From Sordaria brevicollis (taxonomy: Eukaryota; Ascomycota; Sordariomycetes; Sordariales; Sordariaceae), in the NCBI GenBank assembly GCA_033439795.1, contig JAUTDP010000004.1:3100001-3164000 (forward strand): DNA of 64,000 nucleotides, read 5' to 3'. Position 1 is the stretch's first letter, and every line of letters starts with the position of its first letter. Both the position numbers and the translations under genes were made by a program. Below the pieces are notes generated by a model. It did not search any database and was not told where the DNA came from. It worked only from the letters and a program-made list of their open reading frames with translations. Shown here piece after piece: positions 49,259-61,900 of the stretch.

Positions 49259-50249
49259 ATTATCCCCCTTTTTAAAAGTTATAATCCTTTATAATTCTAG
49301 TATTAATTATTATAATCCGTAGAAAATTTTATTTCCCGTTTTAGAAAATCCTATTTTCCGTTCGTATATTGTACTATACTTCGGTTTTATTATACCGTTT
49401 AATTATTTATTCTTATTATACCGTTTAATTATCCGTTTTTATTTTACGTATTAGCGTTATTCCCCCCTTTAATTAATTTAGTCCCTAAATTATATTATTA
49501 CGTAGTAATTATTATAGTGCCCATAGGGGCGACGCTTTTACGTTAAGCGGTTTTATTAAAAGATTTAAAAACCGACTAGCGATATTTATATTAATATATC
49601 GGATAAAGTAACGGTCCCCGCCTATCCCAGTTATTTATATTTTATTAATATTTTTATATTTATTAACCGCGGTATTATAATGGTTAATCGGTTTTATAAT
49701 TAATATTTGCCCTTTAGGGCTATTATTAGGTTCCTAGAAGTTAATTCCGAAACGGTTTAATTTTTATATATTATATACTTTATTTATTATTTTAGTATTT
49801 TTTTCCCTTTACGTCCTTTCTCCGGATAAAAAGCGTTTTACTTTAAATAATTAAGGATTTCGAAGGAGTTCCGAAATAGGATAGAAATTTTATCCCGAAT
49901 TAGAATTAAAGTTTTATTTAAAATCGGTTCTAAAGTTTAACCCGAATTACCTTTCTTCTTTTTAAAATTAGGCCTTTATAATCTTTAAAATATAAGGAAG
50001 GATTTATTAGCTTTAATTGGCTAATTAGGTTATTAAAAGCCCCGATATATATTAATTATTTTTGGAAGTTAGAAATACTTTAAATTATATCGTCGATTAA
50101 CGTTTATTTATTTTACGTAGTCGGTAATTTATTATATTTCTTTCGTTTAAAAAATTTTATTAATATCCGTACCTATTAATCGGGCTATAAACCTTTCTAT
50201 AATTTAGGCCGTTATAATTATATTAAACCGGGCAACCCCTAATACTATT

Positions 50250-50770
50250 TATAAATAAATATTAAAAAAGAATTTATTAATTAGCTTTAGGTCCTCTTAA
50301 TTTAATTATTTTATTTTTATTGGACGGAGAATCCTTAATTTAATAAAAAGTATTAGAATAATTCTCTTTTTAATATATCGGATTTTTTATAATTTTAATA
50401 AAAAATTTACTAATTGGCTTTAAATCCTCCTAATTTAATTATTTTATCCTTATTAAACGGAGAATTTTTAATTTAATAAGAAATATTAAAGCGGTTTTCT
50501 TTTTAATATATTAAATTCTTTATAATTTTAATAAAGAATTTACCGGCTAGTTTAGGTTCTCTTAATTTAATTATTTTATCCTTATCGGATGGAGAATTTT
50601 TAATTTAATAGGAAGTATTAGAACGGCTCTCCTTTTAATATATTAGATTTTTTATAATCCTAATAAAGAATTTGCTGGCTAGTTTAAATTCTCTTAGTTT
50701 AATTGCCTATTTTTATCGGACGGGGAATTCCCGGTTTAATAAAAATACTAAAGAAATTCTTCTTCCGGTT
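50250..50770 (-). repeat. Four tandem units of about 131 bp in Gypsy copy C
   Basis: Landmark GGAGAA (GGGGAA in the last) at 50327, 50459, 50591 and 50722, spaced 131-132 bp. This is the inverted counterpart of the array at 46720-47240. Confidence 0.8.
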
Positions 50771-53700
50771 TTCAATATTCGGATTTTTTAAATTCCTTAT
50801 AATTTTAGTTTATAATTCGGCGCGGCTACTTTTTAATTAATATTATATTAAAATATTTAGAATTAGATTACTAATCCCTGGGTATTTTATTTCCGGTATA
50901 AATTACCCTTAATTTATTTTATTACGTAGGTTTTTCGCCGGCGATAATATTCCTTTTTTTATTAATAAATAGGTTTTTAGTTTTCGTCTCCGTCGGGGTA
51001 TATAATAATTATTCGCTTATTAAATTTTATATATAACGTTTCGTATTATATTCGGCGCTTATTATTCTTTATAATCGTAGAATAATAGATTTTTATTATA
51101 TTATTTACGTTAATTATTTTATTTTTTATAATATTATTACTTAGTTTTTTAATATTTAGAAAATACCTTTTATATATTTTTAAAGTATTTTTTAAATTTT
51201 TAAGTATTATATTTTACGGGTTATTTTATTTATTTAATTAAAAACCTTTAATTTATATTTATTCCTTAATAATTTATAATTTTTTTAATTTTTTACTCCT
51301 TTTATTTATTATATAATTCTAATAATAGTATTTCGTAATCTCCGTTTTCTTTACCTTTTTAAAATTCTAATAAATTAATTAAAAAGATATTATATATCTA
51401 ATTATATTATATCGGTAAAACTATTTAATACGCTTAGGAATTAATTTTCTTTAATATTTTAATTTTAATATATATAAATATTAATTTCTTATTTTTAAAT
51501 TGGAAATTTTTAATTAATAAATTTACGACGTCGCTTAATTGAAATTCGATCGGTATATACCTCTTATTATACCCCTTCTTTTACACTTCTATTATTTAAT
51601 TTTAATAGCGCTATATTACTTTACGAATTTCTTTTAATTTTTATAATTATTTTTTTACGCTTTAAATTTTAATAAAATTCCGCCCTTTAATATATTTAAT
51701 TATATATAGGTAATAGTTATATAAGGTTTTAAATAGTAAAACCCCTATAATTACGTACGTAGAATTATTATACGCGAATTTTACTTCCGGGAATTCTTTA
51801 TTTTAAAATATAAAGTTATTTTCTAAAGTTCGGATATATAAAATCTTTTTAATAATTTAATATAAGCGTTCTTTTTATTTATTTATTTACGGGTAAAATA
51901 TAGTAAATAATCTTCGTAAAATCCTATATATTTTAGTAAATTCCTTTTAAAATTCGTTAATAAATAATTCATTTTTATCGTTTATAATTCTTAACGGTAA
52001 GCCGAATTGGTACTTTACGTACTTATATAATAAGAATATTATAAAAATTGTATTAAGTATTTGAATAATAGGTATAAATAAAACTATTTTAGTAAATTAA
52101 TTTATAATTATTAAAATAGTATTATATATTTTCTTATCGGCCCTTTAATTCGGCGGAAAGCTAATAATAAAATTAATATTAATTTTTTAGAAAAGTTATT
52201 TAAGTATTAATAAGGATTAGAGGTTTCCGTAGGGTCGGTATTGGGGTTTTTAGGTCTTTTAATATAATTCGTATTTCGTAACGTATTTTCGAACATTTTA
52301 TATAAAACTTTTTTAATAAAATTTTCTTTTAATAAATTTTAGGGTTTTAAATGTATTTATATAATTAGCCTTTAAATTATCGTAATAAGAGTATAAAATC
52401 TCTTTACGGAGTAATTTTTCTTTAAGGATTATTAATTATTTTTTAAAATAAAAAACTCCTTAATTATTTAATTTATATCCTCCGATTATAATCCCTTTGG
52501 ATTAAATAATTACTACCCGTTCGGCTAGGTTTAGATCTTTAAATTGAAATCCTTTTATAATAGTATAAAATTCCCGGTTTATTAAAGGTATTTAAAAGAT
52601 TTTTCAATATATTATCTTTTTCGCGACTTTATATAATAAGATTTGAAGGAATATTTTTTTTATTAGTTATATTAGTAAAGTATTTTTTATAATAGTAGTA
52701 AATTACGTTATTTATTAAATTTATTTAACGAAGGCGTAAATTATAGATTTTTCTCTATATTAATACGGGATTTTAGAATTTAATTACTTTTTAATTATAT
52801 TTAATAATTCCGAAATGAAGTTTAATTTCTTTTAAAAGGTCGGTAAAACGTCGCCGTAAATTATATCCCCCTTTATATAATTTAGCCTCTTAGATAGATT
52901 ATCCGTTAGGTTCGTTTTCCCCGACCGGTATTTTATTTCGAAATTGAACTAAAATAACCGGTAAATGTAATAAATTAGCTTTCTACGTAAATTATTCGCC
53001 GGCGATTTCGTAATATTCTTTAACGTTTTATAATTTATAAATATTATAAACGGCTTTAGAAATCTTTTTAAATAATATATTTAATAATTTAAGTTAATTA
53101 TAATGGCGAATAATTTTTATTAGCCCGTATATTATTATTATTCTACGTTTATTAATTTTTTAAAAAAGAATATTATAGGGTATTAAGTATTTCCCGTAAA
53201 TTAGAATAAAATTCCCGAAATAACTTTCTATAAAGCGTTTATTTTAATTTTAATTTTTTTTAATTGGGTCCTAATAACGAAGGATCGGTACTATTATAAA
53301 TATTTCTTTTAAAGTTCGGAATATTTTATTAATTTCTTTAATTTAATAGAATACGTTTAATTTCCGCCTATTTTTATTCCCCTTTAATAAATTGGTAATA
53401 GGCTTTATTATATAAAAATACTAATATACGAACCGTTAATAAAAATTAATAAATTTTAAAAATATTTGAATATTATAGAAGGATTTAAACGTTAATTATT
53501 TTTAAATTGCTTTTACCCGTTCGGGATATATTATTATTCCTTTTATAATAATTTAGTAATTAAAAAAGTCGATATAATCTTTATAGAATTCGTACTTAGA
53601 CGTTTTTATAAAAAGCTAAATAGTACGTAAACGTTCGAAAATTAAACGGAAATATTTATTATATTTTTCTTTAGAATTCGAATAAATTAAAACATTATTA

Positions 53701-56642
53701 AAATATATTACGTAAATACGGTCGATAAATCTTACAAATACTTTATATATATATATTTAAAATATAATAGGTACGTTTATAAGCCCGAACGGTATTACTA
53801 TATATTCGAAATAATTATACTACGTTTTAAAAGCGGTTTTTTATTAATCTTTTTCTTTAATTCGGATTTAATAATATACTTCGTATAAATTAACTTTAAA
53901 AAATACTTTAGCGCCGACTATTTAATTTATTAATTTACTAATTAATAGTAGCGGATATCGATTTTTAATAGTAATTTTATTTAATCTTCGGTAATTAATA
54001 TATAATTGTAGCGTATTATCCTTTTTAAATATAAATAAAATCGGTACCCCGATAGAATTTTAAGAATAACAAATATAGCTAATTTATAAATTTTCTTTTA
54101 AATACTTATATAGCGTTTTTAATTATATAATAAATAGAAAGTAAATAAGGATATTCGGTATTTCCTCTTTTTCTTTAAAGATAATTTCGTATTTAGCGTT
54201 TAATAATTATAGTAGCGCTTTGGCTTTTTCTTTAAAGAATATATTTTTAAACCCTTCTAATATTAGGGGAATATTATCCGCCGTACTTTCGGGCGGCTCT
54301 TTATCTTCATTTATATTTTTAAAGTCTAATTTTAATAAATTATATATTGAAATTAAATTAATAATATAAATTCGGTTATTATATATTATTTTACGCGCGA
54401 AAATTGTAATATTAATTAGGGGTACCCCTTTAAATTCAAATTCGTTTTTACTAATATATATAATAATATTTTTAGAATTTATACCTGGTATAAATAATAA
54501 TAATAGCGGTATCCGATTATCTTTTCGGATTATATAGAATAATTAGGTAGATTTTTTTTCCTAACCCTTCCGGTCCTTTGGAATGAACGTTAATTCGTAC
54601 GCTTTATAATAATATATTTTTTTATTATTATATTTATTAAAATAAATAGAATACCGATTTTTATTTTTTTTAATTTATATTTCTTTACGAAATTCTTATA
54701 TATAGTATTAATTTTTACTTTTAAATTTAAATTTATACGTTCTTTTAATCGGCGACCCCTTAATATAATTAATATTACGGAAGTTTTATTTAGGCCGTTT
54801 TTTCCGGCTGTTTTAAAATTATTAACCCCGTTGAACGATAATTCTTTTATAGGGTTTAATTTTTTACCGACTTTTCGGTATCCGAGATATAATTATTTTT
54901 TTTATTATTATTATATTTAATATTTTATTCGGTAATTACGTTTTGGATAGTAGCCTTTTCTCTCGGTTAATTTTAATTATTTATTTTTTTATACTTCGTA
55001 TAATTATAAGCGTAGTATTTTTTATTTTTATAATTGTAATAATTTGGGCCGGATTTATTATTACCCCTATTTTATTTATTAAGGGATTAGTTTCTTTTAC
55101 GGCTTTTACGCCCTTTGGAATCGCGATCCTAATTGCGGTCCTAATTATAATTTCGGTTGCGGTCTTTATTATAATTAAAGCGTTCGTTATTCGAAGATTC
55201 TTTATAGCGTAAGGATTATTTATTACGGCGACCTTTATTTATTTCGTCCTTTAAGGTTTATTTTTTATTTTTAAATTCGGTTTATTAATTTATTACCTTC
55301 GAGGTAATTTCTACCGGGTTATTAATAGGGATTTAATACGTACGGAAATAATTACGTACGTCTTTTTTTAATTAAAAGAAGAAATTGTATATTAATTACT
55401 TATTTATAACGACGTTTTTATTAAATTATTAATAATTACGTTAATATTAGTCCTATAATTTCTATAAATCTTTATTATCGTTTTAACGTATAAGGAATAA
55501 TTATTTTTTAATATCGAATTTATAAATTTCGGGGGTAATATATTCTTTACGAATAAATTTTAAAAATTCTTTTTATATCGTAGGTTATTTTTAACTTTTA
55601 TTATCGAAATAAGTAATAAAGTATATACGCTACAAAGTAATTATAGAATTATCGGCCTTAAAAAGGGTTTATTAAATAAATTAATAGGTATTAATATTTT
55701 TACGAATTTAATTATTATTTTTAATACTATTAATTTAATTTTCGACTTCGGCGTTCGTATTATTCGTTATTAATTTACGAACGTTATACGTAGGGGGATA
55801 TAAGTGGGATTTTTTATCTCCTTAATTTACGATTTTCTATATAAATTATAATAATATTTATAAAAATTATAGTATTATTTTTACGAATTTTTAACGTTCG
55901 CGCCGTTTTATACGCCTACATTCGTAGGACGTTCGCTACTTATAACGTTTTTACGTAGGGGAGAGGTTACTAAAGCGGCCGGATTAATCGGATTAGGCGG
56001 ATAGGGAGTGGAAGTAAATCCAGGAATAAAAATGGGCACGAAATTAAAAATAGGAATAGGAATAAAAATAAAAATAAAATGGAAAATATTCGCTTAATAA
56101 ACGGTTATATATAAATAGGGAATAGTTATACTAATTAGACTTTAGGGAATTTTTACCCTAATAAAATTCCGATTATAATTATTATTCCGCCCTATTAATA
56201 TAATACTCTTTCTATTAATAAAAGTTCTTAAAACGGTAATAATTAAAAGTATATAAATTCTTTATTAAATACCGTTCTTTAAATTATATTTAAATTTCTT
56301 ATTTAAAATTACCTTCGGCCTTTTTATATAATATAAATTCTAATTATAATTTATTATTATTAATATTATTATATTTATTGCCGGGATCTTTTAAAGCGGT
56401 ATTATTTTCGGGTTCGTAGGACGCTACTTCGCGATCGTTTTCCCTATATTTATTAATAACCCCTTTATTAACGGGATCTTTAATTATATTATTAATAATA
56501 CGTAGGTAATTATACGTTTTTTATATCGGACTTACGCTATTTTTATAGCGAGAGTTAATAGTGCCTTTTCCGCGCGAATTCTCCTTACGCTTATTAATTA
56601 TATTTACGGCCTTTATTAACGGAATTATAGAGGTTAAAGAAT

Positions 56643-56928
56643 TATAAAATTATAAATACAAAAGGGTGAGAATAAATTGTATAAAGTAAATCTATTCTAA
56701 GAAAAAGACTTTAATTTAATTAAATATAAGTCTTTAGTTAGGAGTTATCCTCTTTTATATTTATACGCTTCCCTATAAGTCCGGAACGGTCGGCGCCCGG
56801 ACTCCGAAATCCTTTCCTCTATATTATATCCTACTATCCTTATTTTATCCGCTATTTTATCCGTCGTCTTGGGCTATTATACCCTAATTGTACGGGTCCC
56901 CCTAAGCCTTCCTAGCGATACCCTTATA
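56643..56928 (-). repeat. 5' LTR of Gypsy copy C (286 bp)
   Basis: It ends CCCTTATA on the plus strand (TATAAGGG on the element's strand) and is followed by the target duplication TAAAG. Confidence 0.9.
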
Positions 56929-56933
56929 TAAAG

Positions 56934-58639
56934 TTCGTTATCTTTATTAATTTTAATTATAGTTTTATTATTGTCGTTATATTCGGTACGTAGGCTATTA
57001 TCCGGATTAATTTCTTTATTAATATTTTCATTAATAAAATTAGTATAAATTATATCGTTGTTATTTTTTTATTTTTATTTAATGGGGGGCGGGCCGCGGT
57101 AATTATAGATATTTTATTAAAGTGAATTTTGGGGGAGGGACGAATTTAATAAAAACGGTAATTAGCGAAATGCTATAAATAAATAATTAGATGGGGTTTA
57201 TTTTGTAATAATAGTTTGGGATTTATAGTTTAGGGTATTGGCGTTTATTATTTAGGAGTTAAGGCTTCTTACGGTAGCGGTAGCGGTAGTAGTAGTAATA
57301 GTAGTAATAATAATTATTGGATATAATCCTTTTCGAGATAGAGAAATTCTTTAATCCCTTTTTTAATTATTATATAGATGCTTTTATTAATTTTATAGGT
57401 AAGATATTATTATTTAGGGAAGTCGCGTACGTAGTAGAGGAAGAGCCGATTAGATATAAAGGATTTTTAAATATCGAATAGCGCGTTACGTAAATTTTAA
57501 TTTTCGTTAATTTTAGGCGTATATTAAAATATATTAATTACTTTATAAAGTCGGTAATAAAGGATTTTAATAATTTATTTAACGGTAATAAGGGTAGAGG
57601 GGAGGAGGGTAGAAGGTTATTATTATTAATTCGATTATTATTAGCGCGAAAATTAATCGCGGTCGCGGTAGGTAAAGTAGGTAAGGTAGGTTTAGTTATT
57701 ATATTTATATTACTTATATTACTTATATTTATATTATTAATATTAATAAAGGTTATAGGGACCGTAATTAGTAGCGTATTATTATTATTATTATTTTAGT
57801 AACCGTTTTAGAGATTAATATTAAAAATTTGGGGTATAAGTATATATTCAATTTTATTATTATTACGTTTCGACCCTAGTACGTTATGTAATATATATTA
57901 TTAAAATGGTTATAAATTCGATTGTTAAATTACTTATATACCGGAGGAGGAGGAAGAGGATTTATATTTAGAATTAAATTAATGCCTTATAATAAAAGTT
58001 AGACGTTAGTTTATAGTAGCACGTTTATAAATAATAATATATATTTAATCGATAAAATCTCTTAAAATTAATAAATAATAATATTTTAAATTTGGAAAAA
58101 GAAAATACAAATAATATTCGTTACTTTTACGGTAATTTTTATATTTATAACCTTTATTATATCTTTATATTTTATTTAAATCTTTATATATTAGGGTAAC
58201 CTTTTCTTTACTTTGGTACGCTTCTTTACGTTCGTGTGCGCGATATTTTATAAATTCCTTTATTATTGAATTAATTATAAACTTTTTTTTATTCGATTTA
58301 ATAAATTATTTAAAAATATTAGTAAGTACGGTCGATTATTTAGAATTATTAATAGGAGTATTAGAGCTAGCGATAATAAACGTAATAGGTATAGAGGATT
58401 AGCGTAAAGAAGAAAGTTAATAAGGTTATAATTACGATTATAATTATAATTGTACGAGCTTTTTAATAAAAGAAATAATTTTAAGAAGTATTAATATATT
58501 TATAATAAAAATAGTACTTTATTACTATTAAAATTCTTTAATTATATAAAAGTAGGTATTAATTATAATAAAATACCGTTTAATAGGCTCTTCGAATAAG
58601 TTACGTAATATTTTAATAATATTATAAAATTTAAATAGT
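56934..58639. other. AT-rich DNA, unassigned; GGTAGC/AGT microsatellite
   Basis: It should begin with the remaining 3' end of the split Tc1-type transposon. A GGTAGC-to-AGTAAT repeat lies at about 57275-57320. 57.05-57.3 and 57.6-58.0 kb keep more G than their neighbours (GGGGGGCGGGCCGCGG at 57083-57098; GGAGGAGGAGGAAGAGG at 57944-57960). I cannot name a coding region here. Confidence 0.5.
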
Positions 58640-58972
58640 TGTTACCGGACATGTACGATTAGATATATAATAGGGTGCTGGGTTAGGTCAATTAAGTAAC
58701 CGACCCAGCGCCGCGGCTATAGGTACCCGGTGCCGTGGCTGCGTACAGACCTATCAACCGGTATTACCGGCTAGCGGGCCGGAAATGGAGGATCCACCTT
58801 AATTTGCACTAATAATCGGGAATAGAGCCTACGCATCGCGGTCGATAAAAGGACCTTTTATAACGCGGCCTGCGGCCCGTTTCCTTTCTTCTATATTTCG
58901 CTTTCTTACTTTAATATTATTAATTTTATTAAGGATATTTAGAATTCTAAATAAACCCAACCTACCGTAATA
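58640..58972 (+). repeat. Putative 5' LTR, about 333 bp
   Basis: Begins TGTTACCGG. The end is placed at ACCGTAATA, assuming a TACA end changed by C-to-T. Its partner is outside the window, so the end is approximate. It is less RIP-altered than the coding part. Confidence 0.5.
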
Positions 58973-61900
58973 TTTAGTAATTACAATTAAAAGATCTAAT
59001 TAATTAAATTATTTTATATTAATCGAATCCTTTTATTAGGATATTCGATTAATTCGCATTTATATATCGCTTATTAAATACGCGATCGCTATATTTATAC
59101 CTCTCCTTTTAATCGTCAAATCCTATATTTCGTTCCGGCGAATATCGACCCCGTAATTATTTATCCTCCCCGGTTATAGCGATTTCGGTAATTTAATTAC
59201 TTATTCCTTCCTACTTTCTTCTTTTCCCACTCTTTTTTAATTATACTTCGGCCCTTTAAGAAGATTTTTATTAATCTACCGTATTTCGTTAATAAATTCT
59301 AATTTCATTACCCTAATTTGAATTATTTTACTTAAACGGATTTCGGTACGCGGGTAAAATCCTTTAACGCGACGGGTTTCCCCTACTCCGGTAATTTACT
59401 TCGGTATTTAATTTTAATAATATTTAAGGAAAATTCTATATTTATTTCGTAATTTAAATTTACCCCTGATCGCGGCGGTCTATTATTATTTCTTTTCCTT
59501 AATATAATAAATTCGAATTTTAATTTTAATTCTATACCCAATTCTTTCGATAAAAGTTTACCCGTTTTCGAATTAGCCCCTTTATTTCCCGATTTTATTC
59601 GGTCGCTTAAAATTATAAAATACCCCTTAAATAAATAATGCGTTATTATCTATATTAATTGCGAAATGCGTATTATAAATACCGGTTTAGATAATAATTT
59701 AATTATAATTATTTATCCCCTTTTTATTAGCCTTAATAAAATTATTACTTTATTTATTAAGAAGGATAAAAATAAAAATAAAGCGCTTATTTATTATATT
59801 TCGGCCCCTTTAACCGTTAACCCTAATAAATTATTTACCGCTCCGTTTTTATTACTTTATTTAAATATTATATTAAATATATCCTTTAAATTCGGAAATT
59901 ACTCTTTACCCCTAATTAACCTTAATTCCGCGCCCGAATTACCCCGTATTGGTACCCTATTAAATTTATTAATTAATAAAAATATTAACTAATTCTTATT
60001 AAAAAGGATAAAATTCTATTAATAAAAAATTAGTAAAGAATTCGACGGTATATACGACGAATTCGAATCTATTATAATTTACGTAAATAATACGGAGACC
60101 TCCCTTAGCAATGTAAACGTACGTATAAATACCCTCGATTTTTATATTAATATTAATAATTCCTATATAAATTAAGAAATCGATATTATAATCGAAGATT
60201 TAAAGAAGGTAACCGATTATATTAATAATTTATAAGATTGTATTAAATCCTACGAAAATACTGTTATTAAAAACCTTATTTAATTTAAAGATATTATTTC
60301 CCGATTGCGTAACGAATTCGATACTAAACGTTAATTAATCGATTATTATTTTAAAAGCGTAATTACTTCTATAAATATTGCCGACGTTTATTACGATTAC
60401 TTTATTAAGTAAATTAAATTTTTCGAAATTTAATTAATTAATATTAATAATTTACATCGGCGAAATATTCCCCCGGTCTTAAAAAAGGTTTTTAAGCGTA
60501 CTAAATCCGAAATTATTAATTAATTTTACGCCGCCTCTAATTAAATAAACCTATTCGTCCCTTCGATTAAATATAATAGTAGATTTATATCCTTACGAAT
60601 TAACTTATATAATTATAAATATTTTAATATTATTAATTAGATCGTTAATAGCCGGGCTATTAATTATTAACGTATTTATTCCTCGGGTACTTTTTACGCT
60701 ATAGTCGTTAATAAAACCGGTAGCTTTAATCCTAAATAATTTTACCGAAGTAAATCCATTAATTTCGATTTATTTATTAAAAACCCCGAGTAAAATTCGG
60801 GCCTATTATTCGAATAGTATTTTAACTTATTATTCGAAATGATTTAAAAGGATAACCCTTATTAGAATAAAGTAAACGTTTAATTAAAGAAGCGTTTACG
60901 CAAATTTCTCCGAATTTAGAAGGAGTTTTAAAATTAATTTAAGGACTTTAATAATACGGTTAAATCCGTTAAGAAGAATAAATACGTAAATAGTAATAAA
61001 TCCTATAATAAATTATTTATATATAATTGTTATTATTATAAGAAAAAGCGCTTTTATAAATACTCCCTCTATAAATAAGATTGCGACGGTAAAGGTCGTA
61101 GTAATCCCCTTCGTAATAAATTATATTATAGCCCCTCTTCGTTAAATTTTAACGGTTTAAAGGATTCCGATTCCGAATTTTATTATTATTATAAAATTAA
61201 ACGTAAAGGTCGTTTAATAAAATCCCGTAGGAGTAAAATTCGTAATAGCGATTTTAAAAATTTTAATTCTAATTCGTCGGAGGATAAAAAACCTTTATAT
61301 AATAGAGGTAGCGGACGTAAATTTCTTTATAAGGGTAAAAGAAATTTTAACGATAATTCTAATAATAATTTTAATAAGGATTTTAATTTCAATTCCTTAA
61401 CTAATAAGGGACGTCGTTAGCGCCGCGCCGGGACCTTCGATATTATTAATTCTTCCTTTATTTAATATAATTACGATTTTAAATTTAAGTATGAGGAAAT
61501 CGGCTAATTTATTCCCTTTTATAATAATTCCGAGGATATTGGTATTATTATAAATAGAAAAACTTTAATTTATACCGATATATTTATATTTTAGGAACGA
61601 TTATTATCCTTTATAGAAAATAAGGAAATTAAGGCCGAAATTAAGAAATAAATTATATAATATTTTTTTACCCTTTTAAGAAGCGCTGTAATATTATAAT
61701 AGAATAATAAAATCGATCCTACCCGTTATTATACTTTATATAAAAGAGGTTTCGACGCTTTATTAAATATTTTAATTTAATAATTTATACCCGATTTTAT
61801 TACTATTACCCGAAAATTTATAAAATATTGTTTTAAATTAAAGGATATTATTAGGGATAAAAATACCCTTATTTAATTCGTTTAATATAAATTGCATTAT

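Larger units (their letters stand above)
48973..56928 (-). mobile_element. Full-length RIP-mutated chromovirus-type Gypsy, minus orientation (copy C)
   Basis: 286-bp LTRs at 48973-49258 and 56643-56928, with perfect 5-bp flanks TAAAG (48968-48972) and TAAAG (56929-56933). It is the same family as 39844-48513, inverted. The minus strand has the same gag zinc-knuckle region (about 54.93-55.2 kb), RT (about 53.4-54.1 kb), integrase (about 51.4-52.6 kb), 131-bp tandem repeats and a polypurine tract at about 49259-49275. It lacks the Helitron-like insertion of copy A and so shows the empty site at about 55.91 kb. The 89-codon plus-strand frame 54943-55212 is antisense to gag and not a gene. Confidence 0.9.

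Noticed and set aside
54943..55212. 89-codon hydrophobic frame, looking like a membrane protein
   Set aside because: It is antisense to the gag zinc-knuckle region of the minus-strand Gypsy; the Ile/Phe/Val-rich translation comes from AT-rich composition.
59666..59992. 108-codon open frame considered as a stand-alone gene
   Set aside because: It lies in the gag part of the plus-strand Gypsy starting at 58640 and has no independent promoter or domain; kept as part of that element.
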